Below, in pieces: positions 45,603 through 55,200 of a stretch of DNA of 64,000 bases. A program made the position numbers and the translations under genes. The stretch spans positions 244,280 to 308,279 of the forward strand of contig JAFGCX010000007.1 in the NCBI GenBank assembly GCA_016932415.1. The letters run 5' to 3'. The notes below the pieces were generated by a model that worked only from the letters and a program-made list of their open reading frames with translations, searched no databases and was not told where the DNA came from. Every line of letters starts with the position of its first letter. Position 1 is the first letter of the stretch. The DNA is from Candidatus Krumholzibacteriota bacterium (GTDB lineage: Bacteria > Krumholzibacteriota > Krumholzibacteriia > Krumholzibacteriales > Krumholzibacteriaceae).

Positions 45603-46931
45603 TCAGCGTCCGCTCTGGCTGGTCTTTCCGCTTCCGCCTCGAGTCAATCTGCCACGGCCACGGCCACTCTGCCAGCGCCTGCCACTGCTCCGGCCGAATT
45701 TTTTGACAGTGCCCTGGCTTGACCGGAAGGCGAGGTCGCAGTGATAATCATGATCTGTTTCGGCAGGGACCGGTTTTCCGAGCAGGTTCTCAATTTCGCG
45801 CAGATATCCCCTGTCTTCGGCAGTGCAGAACGAAATCGCGTTGCCCCCCGCTCCAGCCCTGGCCGTGCGCCCTATACGATGAATATATGTTTCTGCTTCC
45901 ATTGGAAGGTCGTAATTGATCACGTGAGTAATATCGTCCACGTCGAGACCTCTCGCGGCGACATCGGTAGCGACAAGGACGCGGAAACGGTCCCGCTTGA
46001 ACCTGTCCAGAGTCCTGGTACGCGCCGACTGGCTCTTGTTGCCATGGATCGCGTCGCTTCGGATCCCCGCGTTGTAGAGCTTTCTCATCACCCTGTTTGC
46101 GGCATGCTTCATCTGCGTAAATATTATCGCTTTGCTTATCTGATCGCCCTGCAGCAGGGATACAAGCAGGGCATCTTTGTTCTTTTTCCCGACGAACAGT
46201 ACTTTCTGAACGATACGCTCGACTGTCGGTTTATCCGGAGCAATGCTCACGCGCACCGGGTTTTTGACCATGGTATTGGCCAGCGCGACCATCTTTGGAG
46301 CCATAGTGGCAGAGAAGAAAAGTGTCTGCCTCTCGGACGGAAGGTATGACAGGATCTGCCTGATATCGGGAATAAACCCCATATCAAGCATCCGGTCCCC
46401 TTCATCGAGGATAAATACCTCCACCCTGTCCAGGTGGATTATTTTCTGCCTGATAAGGTCAAGAAGCCTGCCTGGAGTCGCCACGAGTATATCTACTCCG
46501 CGGTAGAGAGCCTTGACCTGGTGAAACTGGTTCACTCCGCCGAAGATCACCGTCTGCTTCAGCCGGAGAAATCGTCCGTATGTCTCGATGCTGTCCCTGA
46601 TCTGCGCGGCGAGTTCCCGGGTCGGGGCAAGGATCAGGGCTCTTGGGGTCCCCTTGGCCAGTGGGGCGGGATTTCCCGCCAGACGCTGCAGGAGTGGCAG
46701 CGTAAAAGCTGCCGTCTTGCCGGTGCCGGTCTGCGCGCTTCCCAGCAGGTCTCTCCCGGCGAGAAGGTGCGGAATGCACTCTTCCTGGATCGGAGTCGGA
46801 GTATGATACCCCTGCGCGGCCACCGAGCGTTGAAGCTCAGGGATCAGCGTGCTGAATATTCCCTGATCGAACTTGGGTTGACTGGTGGATTTACTGGTGT
46901 GCGCGTTCCGCGCCTTCGAATCTTCAATCAT
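45603..46931 (-). CDS. rhlE: DEAD-box RNA helicase, RhlE type
   Basis: All helicase motifs are present in the 442 residues: the Q motif region (GYHTPTPIQEECIP), Walker A AQTGTGKT (66-73), PTRELA, TPGR, DEGD in place of DEAD (176-179), SAT (207-209), and HRIGRTAR near 350. The C-terminal tail is rich in Arg, Gly and Ser (SGRGRGRLTRGGSG), as in RNA-annealing tails of RhlE proteins. The enzyme unwinds short RNA duplexes with ATP and helps ribosome assembly and RNA turnover, often in the cold. The leader has a strong hairpin touching the ribosome site, and the promoter overlaps a dyad. Confidence 0.93.
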   Translation of the reverse strand: MIEDSKARNAHTSKSTSQPKFDQGIFSTLIPELQRSVAAQGYHTPTPIQEECIPHLLAGRDLLGSAQTGTGKTAAFTLPLLQRLAGNPAPLAKGTPRALILAPTRELAAQIRDSIETYGRFLRLKQTVIFGGVNQFHQVKALYRGVDILVATPGRLLDLIRQKIIHLDRVEVFILDEGDRMLDMGFIPDIRQILSYLPSERQTLFFSATMAPKMVALANTMVKNPVRVSIAPDKPTVERIVQKVLFVGKKNKDALLVSLLQGDQISKAIIFTQMKHAANRVMRKLYNAGIRSDAIHGNKSQSARTRTLDRFKRDRFRVLVATDVAARGLDVDDITHVINYDLPMEAETYIHRIGRTARAGAGGNAISFCTAEDRGYLREIENLLGKPVPAETDHDYHCDLAFRSSQGTVKKFGRSSGRRWQSGRGRGRLTRGGSGKTSQSGR

Positions 46932-46941
46932 CTTTTTCCTG

Positions 46942-46974
46942 GTCCGGCATGGTTCAAATCTCTACCTGCCGGAC
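46942..46974 (-). promoter_or_regulatory. 5' leader hairpin next to the rhlE ribosome site
   Basis: GTCCGGCA and TGCCGGAC form a perfect 8-base-pair stem with a 17-base loop. The stem ends next to CAGGAAA and 10 bases before the ATG, so folding could limit ribosome access. Confidence 0.5.
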
Positions 46975-47011
46975 GCGAGGAAAAGAAAAGACCGCAAAAC
47001 TATAGCGGCAA

Positions 47012-47037
47012 ATTGTATCAGCCGCCACTTGCGGCTG
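47012..47037 (-). promoter_or_regulatory. rhlE promoter -10 abutting an inverted repeat
   Basis: The minus strand has an extended -10, TG-A-TACAAT (47012-47020). CAGCCGC-N5-GCGGCTG (47019-47037) overlaps its upstream edge, where a repressor or activator could bind. The leader to the ATG is about 75 bases. Confidence 0.45.
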
Positions 47038-47219
47038 CGTCAACGCCCTGGCCCGGCTGGAATACCGCTGGGCCGCGCTTCTGCAGTAAAAATACGGTAA
47101 CTCCGCGTGGGGCGCAAGGGGAATCGGATAAACCGGCTGGTCGAAGGAGTCCAGGATAACGAAAGAATTGCTACGAAAGATGCGTGGGAAACAATCCGGC
47201 GCTCCCTTTCGATCCGCTT

Positions 47220-48389
47220 TTACCTCCCTTTTATCCCGAAGAGAAACCGGGTGGCACGAGTCCGTTTCACCAGATCACAGCTGATAATGCAACAGGCAAA
47301 CGTCACGAGGCAGATAAGTAAAAATTCCCATACTATACCAAGCATCATATTCTTAACGAAATGCCCGGCGACCGAGATGACAACAAGGTGGAAGATGTAA
47401 AAGGGATAAGATATTCTGCTGAAATATCTGAGGAACCTGTTTTCAAAGGTCAGCGTCCTGCTGGCCAGGCCCAGGATCGCGATCGCCCAGGCCCAGGTGT
47501 TAAAGCCAGCCACCAGCGAGAAAAGAACGTACCGCGGAGTATATGCCGGCGTGGAAAACGAGCCGGCTTTATTCTCCATAAACAGCTTTGCTGCTGACAA
47601 CGCCACCCCGAGGAAGATCGATATCACAGTGTGTCTTTTTATCGCATCAGCCCACTTGTGATCACCCGCGATAATAAATCCGAAAATAAAAGCTGCCATG
47701 TTATAGGTAAAATACCCCCAGTCAGAATAAAGATTATTCCGGAAAAAGGGCCAGACCGGAGAAAGTCCCGCGAAAATCATTGCTATCGGGATACCAGCCA
47801 GAAATATCGCGCCCTTTCGATCGGTGAAAAATCCCGTCACAGCTTCCAGCCGTGCTCTCCCCGTCGCGCGGATCCGAATAAAAAGAGGCAGCAATATTAT
47901 CGAGAAAATAAAGAGGTAGGCCACAAACCACATATGGGCCCAGTTCGGCCCCCCTGTGATTTCCGAGTAAAAGGTGGTCATCAGGCACCACGGCCAGAAC
48001 TGCGTGAAGTAATTAAATTCACTTGTCGCCAGATCGGAAGGCCAGAAATAACCAAGGAGAGGAAACAGAAATATCATAAAAGTAAAAAGAGGGACGAGCA
48101 GCCGTTTGACGCGTTCGATGATAAACCGGCGCGGCGAACGGCGCTCCAATGAGATAAAAACACTGCTGCCAGCCACTATAAACAGCATGAACATATGAAG
48201 GGGGCTTATGAAGTTCAGATACACATGAAGGATCCTCCATGTGATGGTCCCCTTCATGACAAAGGAAAACCCGTTCACGCTGGTGATCATCCAGGCAACG
48301 TGGAAGGGAACAAGGTTGATCGTCACGATAACTCTTACCCAGTCGAGATCGTGAAATCTCTGCGGCAGCCGTGACGCTGTATTTTCCAT
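47220..48389 (-). CDS. Acyltransferase 3 family membrane protein
   Basis: The 389-residue product has GAAAGGG before the ATG and about ten membrane segments. The start, LDWVRVIVTINLVPFHVAWM, holds the conserved histidine of acyltransferase 3 proteins, and an Arg-rich loop (RRSPRRFIIERVKRLLVPLF) follows the second segment. These enzymes, related to OpgC/MdoC and OafA, move acyl or succinyl groups onto extracytoplasmic sugars. The acceptor cannot be predicted, but surface polysaccharide or glucan is likely. About 290 bases separate it from rhlE on the same strand, holding only the rhlE leader and promoter. Confidence 0.88.
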   Translation of the reverse strand: MENTASRLPQRFHDLDWVRVIVTINLVPFHVAWMITSVNGFSFVMKGTITWRILHVYLNFISPLHMFMLFIVAGSSVFISLERRSPRRFIIERVKRLLVPLFTFMIFLFPLLGYFWPSDLATSEFNYFTQFWPWCLMTTFYSEITGGPNWAHMWFVAYLFIFSIILLPLFIRIRATGRARLEAVTGFFTDRKGAIFLAGIPIAMIFAGLSPVWPFFRNNLYSDWGYFTYNMAAFIFGFIIAGDHKWADAIKRHTVISIFLGVALSAAKLFMENKAGSFSTPAYTPRYVLFSLVAGFNTWAWAIAILGLASRTLTFENRFLRYFSRISYPFYIFHLVVISVAGHFVKNMMLGIVWEFLLICLVTFACCIISCDLVKRTRATRFLFGIKGR

Positions 48390-48491
48390 CCAGACCCTTT
48401 CGCAAACCGATGTTAAATTGCAAAGATGAAGGAATAATATATCAGGCGCGTAAATAATGTCATTACAAAAGGTTTAGCATGGATAACCGTC

Positions 48492-48520
48492 TGGACGTTA
48501 AATTAGCAATTGAATAAAAT
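48492..48520 (+). promoter_or_regulatory. Possible promoter of the SGNH-like lipoprotein
   Basis: TGGACG and TAAAAT are 17 bases apart. The predicted leader to the ATG at 48598 is about 70 bases. The -35 is a moderate match. Confidence 0.4.
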
Positions 48521-48597
48521 CGAAGATGGTGCGACGATTGAAAATCGTATGGAACGAAAGCTACAGGTTGAAAACTTTACGAAAGCGGGAACATATA

Positions 48598-49434
48598 ATG
48601 ATTAAAAAATCATTCCTTGACCGGGTGGCGATATCGTTTATTGTCACGTTTTTCCTCATGGCGCTTCCGGCCTGCTCGAGCGACAGCAAAAAGGTGACAG
48701 ACTCAAACGGCGATGATCCACCGCCGGATGAAGCGAGCGTCATTTTCCTGCATCACAGCACCGGTGGGGTGATATGGAACGGAGGTGTGGCCTCGGCCAT
48801 CGACGACTACAACACTCTGAACGGCAGAAGCTATGTCGTCACTGAAGAAGCCTATCCCAACAGCCCCTATCCATGGGCGAACTATCCATACGATTACTGG
48901 CATCTCTGGGTCGAGGACGGAGGCCAGGCAGACGAAGAGGGGATCCCCACGCTGGAATCCTACACATCCAGCTACGACGTGGTCGTCTTCAAACACTGCT
49001 ATCCTGTAAGCGGAATGGACGACAATACCGGCAGCCCTGATATCGGTTCCTCAAGCAAGAGGATGGAAAACTATCAGCTGCAGTATGCCGCGCTGAAAAC
49101 CCGCCTCCGCCAGTACCCGGAGACACAGTTTATCCTGTGGACCGGAGCCGCCCTGGCGGAAAGCGCGAGTTCGACGGAAGAAGGGCAGCTCGCCCGCGCG
49201 TTTTTTACATGGGTCAAGGAAGATTGGGACGAACCGGGGGACAATATCTTCCTCTGGGATTTCTTCGAATTGGAAACAGAGGGCGGCAATTTTCTCCTCG
49301 AGCAGTACTGCGCGAGCAGTGGAGACTCCCATCCCAGTTCCACCTTCGCGCGGACTGTGGCTCCCCTCTTCGCCCAGCGCATCATTGATGTCATCGAGGG
49401 CAATGGCGATTCCGGTTCCATCACGGGAGAGTGA
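48598..49434 (+). CDS. SGNH-hydrolase-like lipoprotein
   Basis: From the ATG at 48598 the product has 278 residues. The leader ends in a lipobox (MALPACSSDS). The remainder looks like an SGNH-type alpha/beta fold: a first strand VIFLHHSTGGVIW whose Ser could be the nucleophile, VVVFKHCYPV, FILWTGAALAES, and a C-terminal GDSHPSSTFARTVAPLF in which Asp and His are spaced like the SGNH block V. Such enzymes remove acyl groups from sugars or lipids. The glycine and asparagine blocks are not obvious, so activity is uncertain. The neighbouring acyltransferase is divergent, and the pair may act on the same surface glycan, which is inference. Confidence 0.62.
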   Translation: MIKKSFLDRVAISFIVTFFLMALPACSSDSKKVTDSNGDDPPPDEASVIFLHHSTGGVIWNGGVASAIDDYNTLNGRSYVVTEEAYPNSPYPWANYPYDYWHLWVEDGGQADEEGIPTLESYTSSYDVVVFKHCYPVSGMDDNTGSPDIGSSSKRMENYQLQYAALKTRLRQYPETQFILWTGAALAESASSTEEGQLARAFFTWVKEDWDEPGDNIFLWDFFELETEGGNFLLEQYCASSGDSHPSSTFARTVAPLFAQRIIDVIEGNGDSGSITGE

Positions 49435-49510
49435 TCAGGATCTGGAAAGCTGGAAAAAGCTAAAGCGTATTATCGATCCATACAGCTGGCCGCTTATGCC
49501 GGCCCGCTCT

Positions 49511-51988
49511 TTATCGCAACAGAACTAACTTTTTTGTTGCGGTGAATTCACCGGCCTCAATGCGATAGAAATACATCCCGCTTGCCACCTGCCGGCCGGC
49601 ATCGTCCCGGCCGTCCCATACCTCAGCGTACCGCGCCGCCGCTCGCCCTTCGTCCACGAGCTCCCGCACAAGCCGCCCCGCCGCATCATATATCTTCAGC
49701 GAAACATTCGCGGGAGCCGAGAGCCCGTATTCGATCCGCGTCACGGGATTGAACGGGTTAGGGAAGTTCTGAGCGAGATAATTAGTCGCGGGCACGCCCG
49801 GTATTTCACTCCCGGTCACATCATCGGGTCTCAGGATCGCAAACCCGCTCTCGTTTCCATGAACGTCGAGGGCCGAGATCTTGTAATAATAGTTACTGCT
49901 CCAGTGCCAATCGCTATCGAAGTATTCGGCGTTGACAGGCGTGGCGATTTTGTTCCCCGGCTCCGGAACAAAATCCTCGCTTGAGCCGCGATAGACCGCG
50001 TAATGCGAAAGATCGTTCTCCACATTCACATTCCACGTAAGCTTTAGACCCTCCGGCGCGGCGCTTTGATCAGCCATAAGCCCCTCCGGAGGTTCCGGCG
50101 GCAGATTGTCAACGGAGTAACCGCTATCGGGGATGCTCGTGTACCATACAGAGGGCATCACCGTGTGCGCGCTCACCATATAGACCGAGTACGCAATTCC
50201 ACTCTCCGTGGAATCGGCGAGCGTGCTCGCCCGATAGATATACTGATCCTGCTGGCAGGCGGCGAAACTTCCGAGAAGTTCCCAGGTGCCTGCGGGAAGT
50301 TCTCCAGTTTCCAGGAAATCCCTCGAGTCGATAAACGATCGACCGTGAACCTCCCTGATTGGCCAGCATGAAACATCAGGCGCATCCACCGATTGTCCGG
50401 GCGGTGAATTGTCAACCGCCGCACCAGCCGCTTTCTCATCACTCACGAGATCGCAAACAGCAAGCAGCTCCGGATCATCGATACGCTGCCAGATGTTATA
50501 TATGGAGACGGGATATTCAAACTCCAGTTCGTCATCGCCTGGAGATTTATCGATCGTGATCCTCACCCATCCGCCCTGATCGCCAGGCACATCCAGCACG
50601 GATATTATGCTTGGAGCGGGGCTGCCGATTCGGCCTTCTCCATCAACCAGCTGCGCATAAATATCATAACCCCCGCTTCGCATATCCTGCCACGTCACAA
50701 TCGCTCCGCCAGGACCACAAGAGACCAGCATTGGGGAATCCTGGTCTGCCGGTGCCGCGCAGATGGCGACGCCATCTGTCGCCCACTGAACAGTGCCCGA
50801 CGAGTCTACGCGCTGGGCGTATATGTCAATATTAAATTCCCCGTTACGAAAATCCTGCCAAACAATGATCGCTCCACCGGCGCCATCGGAGATAATAACC
50901 GGATATCTTTGTTCTTCGGCTGCAGCGCAGATGGCGATGCCATTGGCCGTCCATTGAACTGCTCCCGAAGCATCCAGGCGCTGGGCATAGATATCATAGT
51001 CCCCGTTTCGCAGATCCTGCCACGCGACAATCGCGCCGCCGACTCCATCGGAGCTGATTGCCGGATAGACCTGGCTATGCGTTTCCGTGACGAGCGCGAC
51101 GCCATCGGCCGTCCATTGAACAGTACCAGATGCATTGATCCGCTGAGCATAGATGTCCCAGCCCCAGTCGCGATAGTCATACCACGTCACGATCGCGCCT
51201 GCCGCGCCGTCCGATACGATCCTTGGACCAAACTGCTCTTCCGCTGCCGCGCAGAGGGCGACTCCATCAATTGTCCACATGGTACTCCCAAAACAATTTA
51301 CCCGCTGGGCATAAATATCATAGTCACCGCTCCGGTAATCCTCCCATGTGACAATCGACCAACCGGATTCATCAGATACGATTTCGGGATAATCCTGAGT
51401 GTTCGCCGCCGTGCAGAGGGCTTCCCCATCGGCTGTCCACTGAACGGTTCCCGAAGCATCCACCCGCTGGGCAAAGATGTCCAAATTCCCGCTGCGCCGG
51501 TCATGCCACGTGACGACAGCCCCTCCGGCTCCATCGGAGGCAATTTTTGGATACCTCTGATCCAGCGACGCCTGGCAAATAGCAACGCCATCTGCCAACC
51601 ATTGAACGGTTCCGGAAGCATCCACCCGCTGGGCATAAATGTCATAGCCACCGCTACGGTAGTCGAACCACGCGACAATGGCTCCGCCAGTGCCGTCGGA
51701 GACTATTGTCGGAGCGATCTGAGTGTTTGCGGCAGCACTGAGAACGACGCCGTTCGGCGCCCATTGAATGTTGCCCATGTCGTCCAAGCGCTGGGCAACG
51801 ATATTTCCATCATACCACGCGATAATCGCTCCATCCGCGCCGTCGGAAATAATCACCGGTTTCATCTGATCCTCCGCAGCGGTGCAGATCGGCAGCCCGT
51901 CTTCCACCCATGAGGCCCGGATCGACGGCACAGCGATGACAATAGAACAGAAAGTCATGACAAGCATGATCCGCATTCCCCCGCTCAT
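49511..51988 (-). CDS. Secreted eight-repeat (predicted beta-propeller) protein with sorting domain
   Basis: AAGGAGG lies 8 bases before the ATG at 51988, which opens a signal peptide (MRIMLVMTFCSIVIAVPSIR within the first 30 residues); 825 residues. Eight close repeats of about 50 residues follow (GGAIVAWFDYRSGGYDIYAQ, then RVDASGTVQWxADGxAxC), several nearly identical at DNA level, which implies recent expansion or gene conversion. A linker domain (GDQGGWVRITIDKSPGDDEL), an FN3-like domain and the sorting domain (NFPNPFNPVTRIEYGLS, GMYFYRIEAGEFTATKKLVL) complete it. The same order occurs in the gene at 20032. Probably surface displayed. Confidence 0.85.
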   Translation of the reverse strand: MSGGMRIMLVMTFCSIVIAVPSIRASWVEDGLPICTAAEDQMKPVIISDGADGAIIAWYDGNIVAQRLDDMGNIQWAPNGVVLSAAANTQIAPTIVSDGTGGAIVAWFDYRSGGYDIYAQRVDASGTVQWLADGVAICQASLDQRYPKIASDGAGGAVVTWHDRRSGNLDIFAQRVDASGTVQWTADGEALCTAANTQDYPEIVSDESGWSIVTWEDYRSGDYDIYAQRVNCFGSTMWTIDGVALCAAAEEQFGPRIVSDGAAGAIVTWYDYRDWGWDIYAQRINASGTVQWTADGVALVTETHSQVYPAISSDGVGGAIVAWQDLRNGDYDIYAQRLDASGAVQWTANGIAICAAAEEQRYPVIISDGAGGAIIVWQDFRNGEFNIDIYAQRVDSSGTVQWATDGVAICAAPADQDSPMLVSCGPGGAIVTWQDMRSGGYDIYAQLVDGEGRIGSPAPSIISVLDVPGDQGGWVRITIDKSPGDDELEFEYPVSIYNIWQRIDDPELLAVCDLVSDEKAAGAAVDNSPPGQSVDAPDVSCWPIREVHGRSFIDSRDFLETGELPAGTWELLGSFAACQQDQYIYRASTLADSTESGIAYSVYMVSAHTVMPSVWYTSIPDSGYSVDNLPPEPPEGLMADQSAAPEGLKLTWNVNVENDLSHYAVYRGSSEDFVPEPGNKIATPVNAEYFDSDWHWSSNYYYKISALDVHGNESGFAILRPDDVTGSEIPGVPATNYLAQNFPNPFNPVTRIEYGLSAPANVSLKIYDAAGRLVRELVDEGRAAARYAEVWDGRDDAGRQVASGMYFYRIEAGEFTATKKLVLLR

Positions 51989-52244
51989 AGCCATTCCTCC
52001 TTGTATGGGCATTCCTTCGCTACTATCGATTTTATATGAATGAAGAGGAATCGGGTCGAGGGAGGGCAACGGAGATACGCGGCGCCCTCTTCCCCTGAAT
52101 GTCTTGTGATTACCAGTATGGCATGATTCTAACACAGTGTGGAAGGAGAAGGCAACGAAAAAAGCGGACACGGGATCGCCCGGAACAACTGGACCGTTCC
52201 GGCAGTCCCGGAACGATTCAATCAACGCAACAACAATTACCTGA

Positions 52245-55200
52245 TTAATTCGACTCGCCGATTAAAACAAATGCCGACCAGAAATAAGGATGATCAAATG
52301 GCCTGTTTTGAACCTGATCGTTATAATTCCTTAGCCATTCCTTGGCTTCCTGAAGCGCCTCGGCTTTGGACATTGATTTTTTTCCGTGCCCATGATGTTT
52401 TTTGAGATTACCCTCCCAGAGGTTGCCGTAGAAACGCCTCATAAGAAGCGCGGTTGCCCGATCATCCACTTTCCACAAACTGACTATGAGACTCCTTGCG
52501 CCCGCACGAAAGAAAGCATGGGACAAACCTATATACCCCTCTCCCCCAACCCTTTTACCAAGACCCGTTTCACAGGCACTCAATGTCACCAGGTCGGCTT
52601 TCAATTTCCAATCCTGGATGATTTCCTTTGCAGTGACCAGACCATCATAAATTCGCGATCCTGTCAACGCGGCTTCAAGCGGATCCGGCAAATTGACCTG
52701 GGAAAGTACCAGTGCCGATCTTTCAAGGTATTCATCATCAACCAGCGCATGAGTCGCTATGTGGATTGTGGAGAACTCCTTGAGCGAATCCAGGTCCGCC
52801 AATTGCGCCAACTCCTGTTCTGTCGCGTCCGGTCCAATAAGAACCGTTGCTTCTGGAGCTATTGTCGCGATATCGATCACCTCCTGCCTGGAACCAGGAA
52901 GACGTGGTAAAGCGGCAAGAGCTTCCCCGTTACCGGCAACCGCGCCTCGCAAGACAGCAATTTCCGGTGCCGGTTCCTTGATACTATTGAAGTTCCCAGC
53001 CAATCCTGTTTCCATCTGCATCGCTGCTGCATGCGCTTCTGAGAAAGGAGGGTCGCCGACAAGCAGTACATGCCGCGATTCCCTTTTCCTGCTTTTTCCC
53101 GATCTTTCAGCCAGCCACGAGTAAATTGTCGCCGAAGGTATATATGATATCACATAGCGATCGCCCAATAACGTTCCCTTTTCGTCCTCAAGAGCCTCAA
53201 CAGGCACGCCTAACATCAACCCGGATGGAATCACTATGAGACAATCAATATCCTTCAGCCACTCACCAAGCGGTGCTATACGTTGAGCCCATATTTCACG
53301 TGTTTTGATCCGGAAATCAGTTGAAGACTCAGGCGAAGACAGTGATCTTCTGAACTCCTTAAAATATTCATAAGGAGATTCGCTTCCATCATTTTTGGAC
53401 GCGCATTCTATGCCAGCCCATTTCACCGGCCCTTTGTGTCGTATGACATAACCCCAACACGCGTATTTGCCATCCTCAACAGCTACATCGAGCCAACCTA
53501 TAAGCGCGGTTCCATTCGAAATGGTCTTTTGAATCCTTTCAAGTGAAAACGAACGCCCCTCGGTAACCGGATAGAGTTTCGCCATTTCCTGTTGAAGAAC
53601 GCTATATTCCAATTCTGTCGCGAGAAGTTTATCATGCGTTTCATCGACCCGTTTCTGCATCTCCCCTGTCGTATCGGCTGACGCCATCTTTCGAAATGTT
53701 TTCAACTCGCCTTCAATTGCGGCAAGAGCATTTTGAAGCGAATCTTCCTGGACGATCTCGGCATTCTTTAATTCACGTTGATCTGAAGATAACAACAATT
53801 CGGAGAGTATGCGTCCCTGATGCATTTCTACTTTTGGCCAAGCTTTGTTTTCTTTGCCTGACATAAGTTGAATTGCGGCAAGACCTGGATAAGGAGATCT
53901 TTGAAAAGTCGCCCTGTTAAAGCCAGTTCCAGCTCTCAACCTGGCCACCTCGAATATTTCTGCTGATTTGGAAAAATATTTCTCCGCGTTTTGATAATCT
54001 TCTTCTTCCCACCTCAGCAGGGCAATATCGTTAAAATCTGAAACGAGGTCGGGATGTGTCCTGCCCATAAGTTTTTCACGAATTGATGTGACCCGCATGA
54101 CCAGCGATTCAGCTTCCCGTTTATTACCCTGCTTATAAAGAAGCTTCGAGTAGCTTTTCAGAATTTGCGCGTAGTCGGGGTGATCTTCTCGCGCAATCTT
54201 CTTCCAGTGCGAAATCGCTTCGCCGTACAGTGAATCGGCAGCCATATAATCCTTTTGCAACATCAATATTCCAGCCAGGTTGCTTAAGCTTATCGCGATA
54301 TTTGGATGTCCATTTTCGTAAGTGCTGCGATAAATCGACAGAGCTTCACGAAAGAGTTGTTCCGCGGTCGTATAATATCCCTGTGATTTGTGCAATTGGG
54401 CCATATTGCCCAGACAATTAGCTACTTCGGGATGAGTATCCCCCACCGTTTCCCGATATATCGCCAGAGCTTCCAGGTACATTGACACGGCAGCGGAATA
54501 GTCTCCCTTATTTTCCAGCAGAGCCGCGAGATTATTCAGGTCGGTCGCGACATCCTTGTGATTCTTGCCCAATAATTTCTGATCAATGGCCAGGCACTTT
54601 CTAAAAAGCGGTTCCGCGTCCAAATAATCTCCTTTACTATTTAACAAGCCGGCGAAATTACTGAGCGTCACGGCGTACGCGTAGTTTTCTTCACCTGATA
54701 TATTTTTTTGCATCGCGAGAGCTTCACGAAAAATCGGAACCGCGTCTTCATAGTCGCCCTGAAGCCTTGTAATAGTCGCGAGCGTGCTGAGAGTCCACGC
54801 TATATCTTCGTGCTCATCACCATAATTTTTCCTTAGAATCTCCAGCGCTTCTTGCGTCAATAACCTGGCTTCAGCGTAATTACCCTGAACCATGACCACA
54901 TGCCCAATATTGTTGAGACTGTAAGCAATAGCTATATGGTCTTTCCCCATTAATTTTTTACGAATAGCGAGAGCCTCGCGTAAAAATGATTCTGTGGTCG
55001 TGTAATCTCCCTTGTGCCAGAACAGGCCTCCCAGATCATTCAGTAGCGCGGCCACAAAGGGATGTTCATCCCCAAGAAACTTTCGCTTCATCGCCAAAGC
55101 TTCACGGTAAAGTGGTTCAGCACCGGCGTAATCTCCCTGGTAATTAAGAATTCCGGCTATGGCATGCAGATTTGATGCGATTTCCAGATGATCATCGCCA

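Noticed and set aside
46940..46975. A GGTTCAAATC stretch suggesting a tRNA T-loop
   Set aside because: The flanking bases do not form the five-pair T stem and no anticodon or acceptor stem fits; it is the loop of the rhlE leader hairpin.
46434..47159. Plus-strand open frame of 241 codons
   Set aside because: Antisense to the RhlE-type helicase and its promoter, with no recognisable protein features.
49435..49535. CGCAACA/TGTTGCG pairing as a terminator of the 49511 gene
   Set aside because: Half of the stem lies inside the coding sequence and no T tract follows.
50909..51913. Long open frame of 334 codons on the plus strand
   Set aside because: It lies antisense to the eight-repeat gene and reflects the repetitive codon pattern of that gene; there is no signal, motif or ribosome site.
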